Shown here: positions 1-12,581 of the stretch, piece after piece
How the letters are laid out: each line of letters opens with the position of its first letter
How positions within the stretch are numbered: the stretch's first letter is position 1
Source: Scatophagus argus
Taxonomy: Eukaryota > Chordata > Actinopteri > Scatophagidae
NCBI RefSeq assembly: GCF_020382885.2
Contig: NC_058511.1
Location: 1,545,001-1,609,000, forward strand
DNA length: 64,000 nucleotides
Direction: 5' to 3'
Notes under the pieces: model-generated
Told to the model about the DNA's origin: nothing
Seen by the model: only the letters and a program-made list of their open reading frames with translations
The model's database searches: none
Position numbers and translations under genes: made by a program

Positions 1-299
1 GCTGTGTGGATGTGTGGAGGCGAGCAGGCTTTAAACTTCTCTCTGCTCTATTTTCTCGGTCTTGACCTTGACTATTGCTGTCCGTTTCTCTGTGAAGAAC
101 TGAGTGCAGCTCTATGACTGTCTGAAACTGTGTTATTATTCCCTAATTCAAACAGTTAGCAGCAGCAGCAGCATCTCTGTTGGACAGCAGACCTTTCGCC
201 CAGTGTTTGGGTGTGGTGGGTCCACAGATATAAAACGTTTTGTTCTTGCATGTTCCTTACAAGTCCAGCAGCTCACTTCCTGCTCTGCTCAGGTGTTTC

Positions 300-800
300 C
301 CTTTGCAGCTGAGTCTCTGAGTGACAGACGAGCAGATGAGGAGGCTCGTAATTCCTCCGTTTAGTATCTTCTCTTTTGCTCATTAGTGACTTGTCCCTGT
401 CCCCCTTTGTCTGTCTGTCGCTGTTATCCGTCTGATTAATGAGGCGTGTGTGCGGCACAGGGACTCCAGCGTTGTTAAGCCGCCCCCTCTATGCCTCACT
501 TCAAACGAGACCAACCCGGGTCATTTGTAAGTCGGCTGCTAAACAGCCTCCTGTTTGGCAAACAAGAGAAGTCGTGGTGGCGGTCGCAGGCCTATGCACG
601 TCCTCCGGCGCAGGGATGCAAGCAGTCGCCCCCCCGGGGAGCCGCCGCCACCGCTGCTGCCGCCGCCGATCAGGCAGCTTTCATGTGGCAGCCAAAGATC
701 TCCCAGGCTAATGACACGCAGCTCCGTTTGAATGTCGCAGCATGAGGCAGAGAGTCGGCCCGGATAACACGCACAGATCAAAACATCCGAGCCGCCGCTG
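300..800. promoter_or_regulatory. CNE-like block far upstream of xrn2
   Basis: Mixed GC-rich and homeobox-type AT sequence (GTCTGATTAATGAGG, GCTCATTAGTGAC) without coding signal or repeats, including GTTTGGCAAACAAG. Composition suggests a regulatory element; conservation is untested. Confidence 0.25.
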
Positions 801-3229
801 TCACTGCTCAGGGAAGTTGTGACAAGTTAGTTTCTTACTCCAACGCTGTGTTGTTTTCACAGAGGAGAGTCAAAGAAAATCCCAGTCACATAAAGTTCAG
901 TTCGGTCTCCAACCACGACCACGCAGCCAACTAAGAAAGTTTCTCTTCAGAGGTTCATGACCGGGTCTGTTACCAAATCATAAGCCAGGTCAGTTTTGTG
1001 TTTATAAGCTGATATCACAAATTTGCCTCTTGGGGATTTACAGCATGTTCACACATCACAGCAGGCCAACTGCTGCTCACAAGTGAAGTGCCAAGAGGCT
1101 GGACCTTTAAACCGAGGGATTCAAATGTGTTCAAGCTGAACCTGCTGGAAAAGTTTTGCTTAAGCACCAAAACTCTTTTATTGCAGATCAAACACGTGAT
1201 CAATGCTGTGTCCGTGCTGAGTGGATGAATGTGAAGAATTTTTTATTTATGCTGTTTTTCATGATTCAATGATCGAAGTGCCAGATTGGTCCCACGTGGC
1301 ACCAGTTCAATAGGTTTGTTGATCTTTGGTTATCAGTTTATCTGGCTTCCTTCTCACCATACCCCCAGGGGGGTCCTCGGAGTCTCAGGGGCCCAGGTGC
1401 TGCAAGAGCTGCCAGCCACCAGGGGTCAGCATGAGGCAAGAAGTCCCTGACAGGAATATGATGGCAGGAGTGTGCAATAACAGTGATTCAACTGGTTAAT
1501 TTCTTTACTTGCCGTGGGTGCAGAATTGTCAGGTTTGTCCTGAGGGTGGTGCCAGAGGGTTTCTCTTTGTCCGGGAATGGTGTTAATGATGTTAGCAGGA
1601 AGATGGCAGGTTTATAGGAGAGAGGTCAGGGTAGATTATCAATTTAATATTGTGACTGTTTACCTCAGCACCCTGCAGCTGCTTCATGCTTCGTTCTGTG
1701 CACAACCTTAAGCCGTCGTGGTGTCATAGCTATGTTACGCTGAGGAGAAAGATCTCAGCGCCAGTAATTTCACTCCAAAGCGATCACACAAGGATGCATG
1801 AAAAAACTACAAATAACAGACAAAGTAATTTAAAAAACAGCTGCAGTTGGCCAACAGCCAAATTCCCATTGAATGACATTTAATTTGGCATTAAAGTGAT
1901 AAATAAATATGTCCTGAAATAAATCCTGAAATAAATGAAGCAATAAATATACAAATAAATGTAACTATGAATGTGTAAATTAGTCAGTATGCTTGTTATC
2001 ACATTATTTGGTGTGTTATTGTGAACAGAGGGATTATAGAAACTTTAAATTGATCACCAACACGTTTGCTCTTTCTGCTGTAACATGACAAAAGAGGACA
2101 TCTTTATTATAGTCATTTGTACGGTTTAACTGTAGCTAACGATATCAGCCAAACGTGTGTGTGTGTGTGTGTGTTAACATCAGCACAAACTGATTTCAGC
2201 TTCAATAACTTTTTCACCCTCAACTGTACTTGACTTCTGCTAAACTCTGAATGTAAACGCATGTTCTTTTTTCTGATATTAGGACATCAGCATAACATTA
2301 GCACGTTTCTATTGGATACTGACAAGCTGTTATTTAGGTTGTAACATTTACCACGTTAGCATGCTAGTGTTTGATCTGTATGCTAACTCCAGTGTAGATT
2401 AGCTCAGGGATTTGATCTGATAAACACAACTATGTTGCAACTATATGCAACATGCTAAAAACAACTTATCCTTAGATTAACTTTTTGAACAGCATTTATA
2501 CCTTTTTTCCAGGTTTCAGACTTTCGTACTTAAATTCTTCACATCAGTTAATGTGTACCCTGTCTTGTTGTTTATGCAAATGCTGGTTAGCTCTCCTCTG
2601 AGGTCCATCATCAAAAATCAAATATTTTCCTTTTAGTTACAAACCAAAGTTTATGCAAACACAAAAGTTGCCCCACCTTTCAGTTGTTTCCCAGAGTTGT
2701 TGATGCACAAGATTTTGAGAAAATTATTCTTGAATCATATTTTCCACCTCCGCAAGTGTGTCACGGTTCGCTAATGTTCATGTGACATAAATGTTATCAT
2801 CAGAGAGCGTATACGTAGGCTTTGCGTGGAGGTCCACATATGGGCGATGTATCCCACAGGTTGCACAGGTCCACAGCCAAACATTAACCCTCTGATGATG
2901 ACATTTACATGCTGTAGACCCTTGGAAGTGAAAACTAGAAGTAAAATTTCGGTTCATGTTCAGTGTTTTGTGTCTGCATGTGTGGATTGTGTGGGTGGAA
3001 ACCGATACTTGTGTGTGTTTGGGTATATATTCAGGGCTTAATCTGCTGGATACGTCTGAGAAGACAGTCATCTTTGTGACAAACTCAAAGTCAACCCTTC
3101 TCCAAATTAAGTTTAATTAACCAGGAAGATGATTTCTGTATTTGAGAAATGTTTATGTATCTGAACCTTAGTGTACTGATCAGCCCACCTGCAGCAGATG
3201 AGGGCTCCTGCTGGAAAATGTGTAGTGAA

Positions 3230-3540
3230 CTTCCATTAACAATAATTGAGTCCCACTCCAGTGAGATGCTAATGGGGGAGTGTCTGTGTTGTCATTAAAA
3301 TGCCTTCTCCTCTAATGTGCAGGTAAGGACCCCTTCACTGTCGCGGCTGGCCAGGCGCGTTGCCAGGACCGTCTCTTGCTTTTAAGTGAGCGCCTTCATT
3401 GAGACAAATTTAGCTCAATTAAACCGCTTTACCTCTGCCAAGAGTGTTTTAGAGCGTCGCTGCTGCACAGCGGCCATTTCAATTAGCCACCGCGAGCAGA
3501 TTCACCACTGATCCGATTACTGTCTGGGTGTGTGACTGTG
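3230..3540. promoter_or_regulatory. CNE-like block upstream of xrn2
   Basis: High-complexity sequence with AATAATTGAG, GCTCAATTAAACC and TTTCAATTAGCC homeodomain-type sites set in GC-rich DNA. No reading frame or repeat explains it. Enhancer status is inference. Confidence 0.3.
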
Positions 3541-4072
3541 GCTGCTGCTGCTCCGTCAACATGACCTTCAGAGTCCATAATGGAGATCAATGATGGTTTT
3601 AACAGTTTGTAACACCAGTAAACAAACTGATAGATAAATATGTAAATGAAAAACAAAATAAGCCTGGAAATTTGAATTGACAGGTGCTCAGTAGACATCA
3701 GTGTTGGTGTGGTCAGTCCACTGCAACAACTACTGGATGGGCTGTAAAGAAAGCTCAGGGTTCCCAGAGGATGAAACCTACTTTAGTGACCTTGGTGGTC
3801 CCTTGAACTTCTGTAGCGCCACCATGAGGTTGCCTTTTTGTAGTTTTCACTTCATTTTGCAACAGCGTAAGATTTTAATTTTGACTTTGATTCATAACCA
3901 CATTTCTGCACAAAATAATGGCATTCCCTTCCCCCTCAGCTCTGCTTTTTAACTTGGTCACATTGAGATGGTAAACATGAGTTTAACCAAAAAGTCAATC
4001 ACCAATTGCAGGTCTGTGATGGAATACAAACTCTGAACGTTGGTGTGGGGCGTATAAATTCTACTTTTGCTT

Positions 4073-4558
<486 letters not shown>

Positions 4559-5009
4559 CTGAGCTGCATGCAGCCTTGACTTGCCGCATGCCCTTCAACC
4601 GGCCTGACCTCCCAACATTAGACCACATCTTGTGAAATTGTCATGTTTTGTATTTGGGCACATGGACACAAAATTTTGATTTTTCGTGCTGTCAGCACAG
4701 TTGGCAGGAATTGAACTGCAGCTACATGACACCTTAAAGTATTTCCACAAAGAAATGTCAGTGTTCTGTAAAATATAGCTAAGAGAGGGGCCAAATGAGA
4801 AGTTTCAGTCTGTGTATGTTTCACTGGAGGGATGAAAAACAGAAACCCGGCGGGGCTTTATTCCTGCAGCACAATAGGCAGAAACCAACTCAAAGAGGCT
4901 CAGATGTGAAGACATTCTGTGAGCCTCAGAGGACACATCACGACCTTGGAGACACAAATTGCTGTATTAAACCATGTGACTTCCTGCTGAGCTTTTCATG
5001 TGCAGGCTA

Positions 5010-5200
5010 AAGGCAGCAACTAATCAAAGGCACGAGGAGGAAGGAGCGCTAATGCGTTTAGCCGGCGTCTTTGTTAGCACCGGACCAACACGGCAGGCAA
5101 AAGAGATCCTTTTTTCCTCTCGATGAGGTCTTTCATTAAACCTCTATTTATCAGATGATTCATATCTCATGTGTGAGTCGCTCCCTGTGTGCTGTGAGCA
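5010..5200. promoter_or_regulatory. CNE-like block with TCF/LEF motif
   Basis: ATCAAAGG at 5023-5030 is an exact TCF/LEF core. TCGATGAGGTCTTTCATTAA and CGCTAATGCG follow. No gene signal is present. Confidence 0.25.
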
Positions 5201-5388
5201 TTAAAGTGTGAATTTAACCCATAGAAACACAAATGAGCTCATGGATCTATGAAACCAGAGATTAAATGAGATTAATTGTTGTTTGAATGCTTAAGTGAGT
5301 CCTGCTGCGAAATTCTTATTTGAGACTTTTTTCTCTGGTTTTTTGTTTCAGAATTAAGCCTGCATGGAGGGAGGTTATTGAGATGAGG

Positions 5389-5415
5389 TGTGTGTGTGTG
5401 TGTGTGTGTGTGTGT
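5389..5415. repeat. (TG)n microsatellite upstream of xrn2
   Basis: About 13 TG units; shorter tracts occur at 2155-2174 (TG) and 6190-6207 (CA). Confidence 0.9.
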
Positions 5416-6639
5416 CTTTGTGTGCTGCAAATCAGTGACCTGCTCTATTAGATGATTTAGACAGATATCATCATCATGACTGCTGCAATCACACCCAACA
5501 CAACAGTAAGCATCACTGAACTACAGAGCGACTTTATATCCTACGTGCACATTTAAAGTTTGTACAAGAAATTGCATTTATATTTTTTAAATAATTTTTC
5601 AGTCATTCTCAACCAGAAACAGTGGTGGGCCTCGGTTGATCTGCTGATTATTCTCCTCATTAATCAATTGGTTGATTGGTTGATCAGGAATTAACTGACA
5701 CCCAGCAGCCAATCAGAATCAAGTGTTCACCCAAAGCGAATTACGTTTTGTCTCATTAAGGACCAAAAAACTCGGAAAAAATCTAATGACAGAACATGAT
5801 TTATAATCACAATCTTTTGTTTTATTTGTCAGAAAGAAGTTAAAGTGTGAACCAGTCCAGTCGGCACAGCAACGTTTCCACAATTTGTTTCACGTCACAT
5901 TAGGATTACACGTCATTTTACATTCTGTCGGCGTCTTTGTGGATTTTCCTGCTGTGCTTTGTGTTGACCAAATCCGGTATTAAAAGGCAAACAGTGTGTT
6001 TTTGTACCTTTACCCTAACCAGCACTTAAACACAGCATTGTTACAACATAAAATTCAAAATAAAAAGCTAAAGTTTCAACAAATGTAGTCTGAGATTCAA
6101 ATACTTTCGTGTCCTTTTATGTCAGTAGCTTTGCTTATGAAATTAGCAGTAATGAGACTGATAAAAATGACAAATGTCAAAACAAATCAAACACACACAC
6201 ACACACAGAGACTGAATGCTGTGTAATGGGGAGGATCCACCAGGTGAGGGCGCTCTCCCACTGTCAGTCATCTGCCTGCTGAAGGAAAGCAAGTGTGGTG
6301 ACACAGAAAAATCAGCTCACATACAATCTAAAAAAATGACTTAAGCTGTACATTTTGATTTGGCTTCATCCTGTCTGAAGACAGAAAACTTGTTCACTGC
6401 TTTCAGCTGTTTGAATGATTTTAGGGTGAAATGCTGCTCTGAGTTTATTTGAACAAAATTCATTTTTCAGTTCTCAGTAATCTTTGTGGAAATAAGTCTG
6501 CAGCAAACCAAAGTCTAAATTTGCACATGAATTCAGTGAATGCAGCTGTCAGAATGTGTTTTCCCGTCACATTCCTGAGCTGGAACGCCTCCGTCCGAGT
6601 GGGAGGTTTGTGCTCGCGCTCTCACGTTTGGGATTTGCA

Positions 6640-6900
6640 TCAGATTTTCCTTCATTTCCTCTGTTTCTCTCCACAAACACTGAAATGACGGCTTCATCCT
6701 ATTACCTGCAACTCTAGCGTAAATGTTTATGGAAATGGCCTGTCGGAGCAGGCCAAGTGTTTTCCATCAGCAGCTCTTTGCAGTAATAATACTGCAGTGT
6801 TGATGTCAGAACCGCCCTGCCTGAAGAGGGGAGGCTAATGGCCCTTTCTCCCCTCCCTGCATGAACCGGAGAGATGAGGAGGGTGAAAAAAATCTAATTC
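6640..6900. promoter_or_regulatory. CNE-like block, 1.1 kb before the xrn2 start
   Basis: Contains TGCAGTA-ATAA-TACTGCA, a 7-bp inverted repeat, plus GAGGCTAATGGCC and AATCTAATTCACC. It is non-repetitive and non-coding. Confidence 0.25.
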
Positions 6901-7829
6901 ACCTTAAATGTTGTGCTGCAGGGTTGGGAAGCGAGAGGGCATCTGCTCAGAGAGTCCCCATTAAAGGAACATTATGTAACATCAGCCTGCCGATGATGGA
7001 GATTCAACCACAATACAATTACTGGGAATATGTCTGCAAGGCTCACACATTTCACACACCTGCTGATGTTCAGAGGTTTGTTCGATACAACATTCAAAAT
7101 GCAATCTGTGATACCATCAACAATGATAATTAACATTATTAAGAACTTATCATGTCAAGATTTTATCTGGGTATCTGCATATCGTTCTATGTAATATTGG
7201 TCCTGCCTTCAGGCTCCTGGATCTGCAGACTGGAGGACTGCAGCATTTGTCAAGGTTTCTGAACACTGTTTGTTCATACAGAACACAGTAAGAAATCAGG
7301 ACATGCCTTAAGACAAGTGATCAGATGCCTGGAAACCGTTTTTGAGACCCCAGTAGCTGGAAAATGCATTTGTAAACTTTTGATGATGTTATAGAATATG
7401 ATGCATTGCTGATTAAACCATCTACCTGGTTCAAATGAGCTCAATCAGTCAATCTGCAGCAGTAAAATGCATGCAACATGCATTAGATATTACAGTAAAA
7501 GTTTTTATATATATTTTAAAAAGATGACAGTGGTTGATGAATAGAAATTATGGCAATGTTATATCTTCTCTGCAACTCTGGACAAACGAATGGACAAAAT
7601 TAGGTACTTTTCATTGTGAAAACTAACTACACAAAAATGCATAAATTTATGGTATCATTAAAGTCACTGAAATGTAAATTTTACAGAAAAATAGAAATAA
7701 AAGAGTGTATGAAAAACAGGAACACAAAATGAAAAATAAACAGAATTTTAAGGTGCGTACCCAAAAGCAAAGAGTCTTTCCTGCCCGCTAAAATCGCCAA
7801 CTACCTGCAGTACCGTTTAGGGCCTTTAG

Positions 7830-8037
7830 TGTCGCTATGGTTCAGTGTGGATTTCCGGAATGCTCCGGAAAACGTCCATATGAACCGGAAAGTGTACATA
7901 ATGGTCATGGCCAACAGCATGTAGCCGAAGTGTTGCATTTACTCGCAACAAGTTTCGTGTTTTAATTGAGATATTTTAGCTTTTTCGTGCGAGTTCATAT
8001 TTTATAAGCTGCCAAGAAAAGCGACTATTCACCGGAG
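7830..8037 (+). promoter_or_regulatory. xrn2: xrn2 promoter and 5' leader candidate with ETS-site cluster
   Basis: The 200 bases before the xrn2 ATG hold three GGAA/TTCC ETS-type cores within about 45 bp: TTTCCGGAA at 7852-7860, CTCCGGAAAAC at 7863-7873 and ACCGGAAAGT at 7884-7893. There is no TATA box. Clustered ETS sites in a TATA-less leader are typical of vertebrate housekeeping promoters. The transcription start is not visible from sequence. Confidence 0.5.
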
Positions 8038-11000
8038 ATGGGAGTCCCGGCGTTCTTCCGTTGGCTTAGCCGAAAATATCCGTCAATCATTGTGCATTGT
8101 GTGGAGGAGAAGGTAAGTGGATAGCATGTTAGCTAGACACCGACGCAGTTTACGGTGTACGTTAGCGGGAACGTTTTAACCTGCGGTAGTAAACTTTAAA
8201 TACACATCGTTTACTGGCTACAGTCATTTAAGGATATTCTCGACCGTTAATGCCACCTTTTCGATGCATTTTTTGGATTTTGAGGGGTTTAGCGGAAGTT
8301 TGTCGACTTTATAGTGAGTTTGTAAACAAAACGGCGCGTTTGTTTGTTCTTAACTTCAGACTACCAACTGAAACATCCTAACTAAGAATATTTTAACATA
8401 ACTTTAAACCACAATCAAACTTAATGCTTAATAAGGATTTTCAAACATCCAAATTGTTAAAAAAAAAGAATTGACCGGCTTTCTGTAAAGACAATTCTTG
8501 TGCATGCGGGAGATGTGAAAGGTTTCGAAAATTACAAATATCAGCACACATCCGTAAATTAAAACACTGAAATAGCGGGGAACAGAGGATGGGTGGTGTG
8601 CGTTTCTTTCAGCGTTTGCCGTGCGTGGGATTGTTCATAGTTTAACCTTCCCTTTTCTGGCAAACATTTTTCTTGATATGCCTGTGATGTTTTCAGACTA
8701 AAGTTCTCATGATACCAGAAATTCAGAAGTTTAAACGTTTAATACTTTCCGTATAGCTTTGATACTTTTGATACAGCCCCATGGGGATACTGCATTATTT
8801 TATGTTGTGTTTTATTCTCACAGGGGAAAGAATGTAATGGAGTCCGTATTCCTGTTGACACAACCAAACCAAACCCCAATGAGGTGGAGTTCGACAATTT
8901 GTACTTGGACATGAACGGCATCATTCACCCTTGTACACATCCAGAAGACAAGTAGGAACCCCTTTCTCTCAGACATTTAAGACTTTGTCTTTGTTTTCTG
9001 CTTGCAGTTTACACTAGAAATCACTTCTTTGTTTCTGTTGCTGTCAAGGTTTGGTCACAAAATGCTGACTGTAATTTTTTTTAAATTGACAGATGGTTAA
9101 ATGAGCAAATTGGCCTGCTTCAAAAGAATTTGTGATGAGCAGATTTTGATGAGCAAAAATCAAGTGCTTTTGTTTTATTCGACCCAGATGTTTCACTGTA
9201 GGAGCACAAGGCAGTAAAAGCTGCAAATTTGAGTGTTGGTCTTTGGGGTTGCCTCCCACTTATAAATCTTGATGTCATATTCTACAGAGCTTGTTTGTTT
9301 AATACTTAAAAGGGTGGGAAGGGTAGTTTGCTGTAGTACATACTCGCATATAGAACAGCTTAAAATAAGAGATCAAAAATGAAACCAAGGCAAGTCCACA
9401 GCCCCTCTGCAAACTTCACTCGCTGAACTCTGCTGTCCACAGACCTGCCCCCAAAAATGAAGATGAGATGATGGTCGCCATTTTCGAGTACATTGACCGC
9501 CTGTTCAATATTGTGCGACCGAGGAGAGTTCTTTACATGGCCATCGATGGAGTGGTAAATAATTTTCAGTAACAGAACAGCTGTCAGCGAATCAAACAGC
9601 TTTGATTCTCAGCCTGAAACCAGCTGCTGTACTTGAGAAATAACACCATGTTTCACAAATGACCAGGCTCCGCGGGCCAAGATGAACCAGCAGCGCTCTC
9701 GGCGGTTTCGTGCCTCTAAAGAAGGAGTGGAGTTGGTGGAGGAGAAGAATCGCATCAGGGAAGAGATCATTCAGCGAGGTGTGTGACGTTTTTAAAATAC
9801 ATGAAGTTTGTGGATGTAGTAGCTAAATATGTCCATGAGAAAAATATAGTTTTTTATTCAGTTTGGGAAATCAAAAATCAATCAAATCTCCACAAAGCAT
9901 CAACATTAGCTGAAGTTGGCTGCCGGCTCAACAGTCAGTAAAAATGGTCTCTGTTGTTAGGCCTTTCATTCCAGTTAGGAGTCTAAGACTGAGTCTACTG
10001 TCATTGGGAAATGGAGATAACATGAGCAAAAAGGTTTTTATTTGTTTATTTGTCTTAGGGTGAACTTCCCTCTATCTTTCATTTTGTTTGATTGTGTAGT
10101 TGCAGTATAACACTCTTGTGTAGTGATGCTTAAATGACAACAACAAGCCGGCCATGATTGTGTTCTATGAGAGCTTTTATGCAAATCAAGGCTTTTAAAA
10201 CCATACCTGGAGTTGCTTTCTCACTGGATAATCTGCAGGTTTTAAAGGAGCTTTGAATCTCTTTCTGCAGTGATATGACTGCTGCATGTTTGTTTTCTTG
10301 TGTCTAAAGTGCTGTTTTCACTTGTCTGAGAGAGAACACACTCTTGACGTCTCAATGCTCTCAGCCCAGGCCAGCAACTCCAAAAATTCACAGACTGAAT
10401 TAATCGGTTAGCTGTAAACGAGCCGTGCGTGATTTGCAGTTGTGTTATTTCCTGATTGATATTTAACTTTCTGTTCTTTACCCTTCATGTTAAGTGAAAC
10501 CTTGTTTGTTGTATGCTTTCCTCTACAGGAGGTTATCTTCCACCCGAGGAGATTAAAGAGAGGTTTGACAGCAACTGTATCACTCCAGTAAGTAGGAAAA
10601 GTACCATTTTTTTGTTTTGTTGTTTTGTCAGGGCCGATATGGATTATTAGCAATCATAGAGACTGATATGTAAATATATTGTATAATAATATGTTTACTC
10701 TAAGAAGGTTTTAGTCATAAGTACAATTGCTGGTGTATTTTCTGCTCCTTTATAAATGTACTCCTCTGTGTTTTGGAGGCAAATACTGTGTGTTTTTGTC
10801 TTTTTACTCCACTCCATTTGTTTGATAACTTTAGTTACTACACACAGAATGAGCCAAAGTAGAGCATTTTTTAAATTCATTTACTTTATCAGCAATGGAA
10901 CAGTAAAATCACTCATTTCGATTCATTGGAAAATGCTGATGCTTGCCATGGTTCTGAAAAGACTTGAAAGTGCTTGAATTGAAAAAGTGGTCAAAACTCA

Positions 11001-12581
11001 ATAGGCTGACTTCCTGTTTGAGGTTGTCTAAACAGGCAACAAGCCCACAGCAATTTGCCCACGTTATTTGGCCTTTGATTTTGGCATTTTTATGTATATG
11101 GTTTTCTCATATCTCTTTAGGGAACAGAGTTTATGGACAACCTGGCAAGGTGTCTTCGATACTACGTCGCAGACAGACTCAGCAATGATCCAGGATGGAG
11201 GAACGTCACGGTGAGTGTAACTTTGCTGTTCAGTCTTTCAAATGCAACCAAAATAATGAATTCCTTTTGTACTTTTAGTTTTCAGCTCTTGGTAGCTGAC
11301 ATTTTGCACATCTGTGTGTTGTTCGCAGTCACTAACCTTTAAGCTTCTCATTTCGTTGTCCAGGTCTTCCTGTCTGATGCCAGTGTTCCTGGTGAGGGTG
11401 AACACAAGATCATGGACTTCATCAGGAGACAGAGAGGTACAGCTGCCTCATAAATAACAACCTTACAAACAAATAAAACACGTGTCTTAACATGCACAAA
11501 AACCTTATCTGCAGGTTACAAAAATATGGATTGTGTGATAAGCAACAATCAAGTTGTTTACTGGCGTTTGTGATTCTCTTTAACAGCTCAGCCCAACCAT
11601 GATCCCAACACACACCACTGCCTGTGTGGAGCTGATGGTAAGCCTGTAAATGTACCCTTCGTGGTGCACTATAATACAAGTTAAATAATGAACGGACGTT
11701 ATCAGCCAGAAGTGAAATAACACCTTCTCTTTGTTTGTGGTGACTGTTGATCAGCTGACCTGATCATGCTGGGCCTGGCCACCCATGAGCCCAACTTCAC
11801 CATCATCAGAGAGGAGTTTAAGCCCAACAAACCCCGCCCCTGTGCGCTCTGCGGACAGATGGGCCATGAAATCAAAGATTGTCAGGGGACAGCCAGAGAG
11901 AAACAGGGAGAGGTGAGCTCTGCGTCTGGAGTTTTCTGTCGAAATGTTTTATAAAGTAACCGGTTTGATGCTAAGCCAAACACCAGATTGAACCGCTTTA
12001 TAGAATTTTACCACCAGGTGTCGCACTTTCCTCAGCAGCTGCTCTCGTTAACTGAGAGTGTAGCTGCACCACAATGCATCCATCATGTTTTTATCTCACT
12101 GCTAACATTCGTCTTAACTTTTCTTCTTCTAAAGTATAACATCAAAATAATAAATAAAATGGACTTCAGTGTTTTGAGCAGCTTTCTGTCTGTGTATCCT
12201 GTGCCGTGTGTGTGTGGGTGGGTGGTTTTTTTTCTTGTCTTCCAGCATGATGAGTTTGCGGACTCGATGCCGGTGTCTGAACAGGAGTTCATATTTATCA
12301 GGCTCTGTGTGCTGCGGGAGGTATGATGTCTTTGTTTTCGTCTGGTTTATGAGACCATTATTGTAGCAAACTGTTTGCGAATGTTGTTGAGTTGTGTGAC
12401 TGTATCTCAATCCACCAGCTGACCTGCATCAACTCTGTTGTTTGTAGTACCTGACCAGAGAGCTGACCATGGCCAGCCTGCCGTTCCCCTTCAACTTTGA
12501 GAGGAGCGTCGACGACTGGGTCTTCATGTGTTTCTTTGTTGGAAACGATTTCCTGCCTCACCTTCCGTCCTTAGAAATCAG
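8038..12581 (+). CDS. xrn2: xrn2 exons 1-11: catalytic N-terminal nuclease block
   Basis: Exons: 8038-8112, 8824-8951, 9443-9554, 9667-9778, 10529-10587, 11121-11210, 11364-11436, 11587-11637, 11755-11912, 12246-12320, 12448-12581. They encode residues 1 to about 355. Acidic clusters in order: LYLDMNG (D54), MAIDGVAPRAK (D103), PGEGEHK (E203/E205), CGADADL (D233/D235), [10 protein letters not shown] (D345). Exon 9 carries the zinc knuckle [14 protein letters not shown]. All donors are GT and all acceptors AG. The codons split at the 2/3, 4/5, 7/8 and 8/9 junctions restore conserved residues, which supports the boundaries to the base. Introns here are 0.1-0.75 kb and I saw no gene inside them. 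Confidence 0.95.
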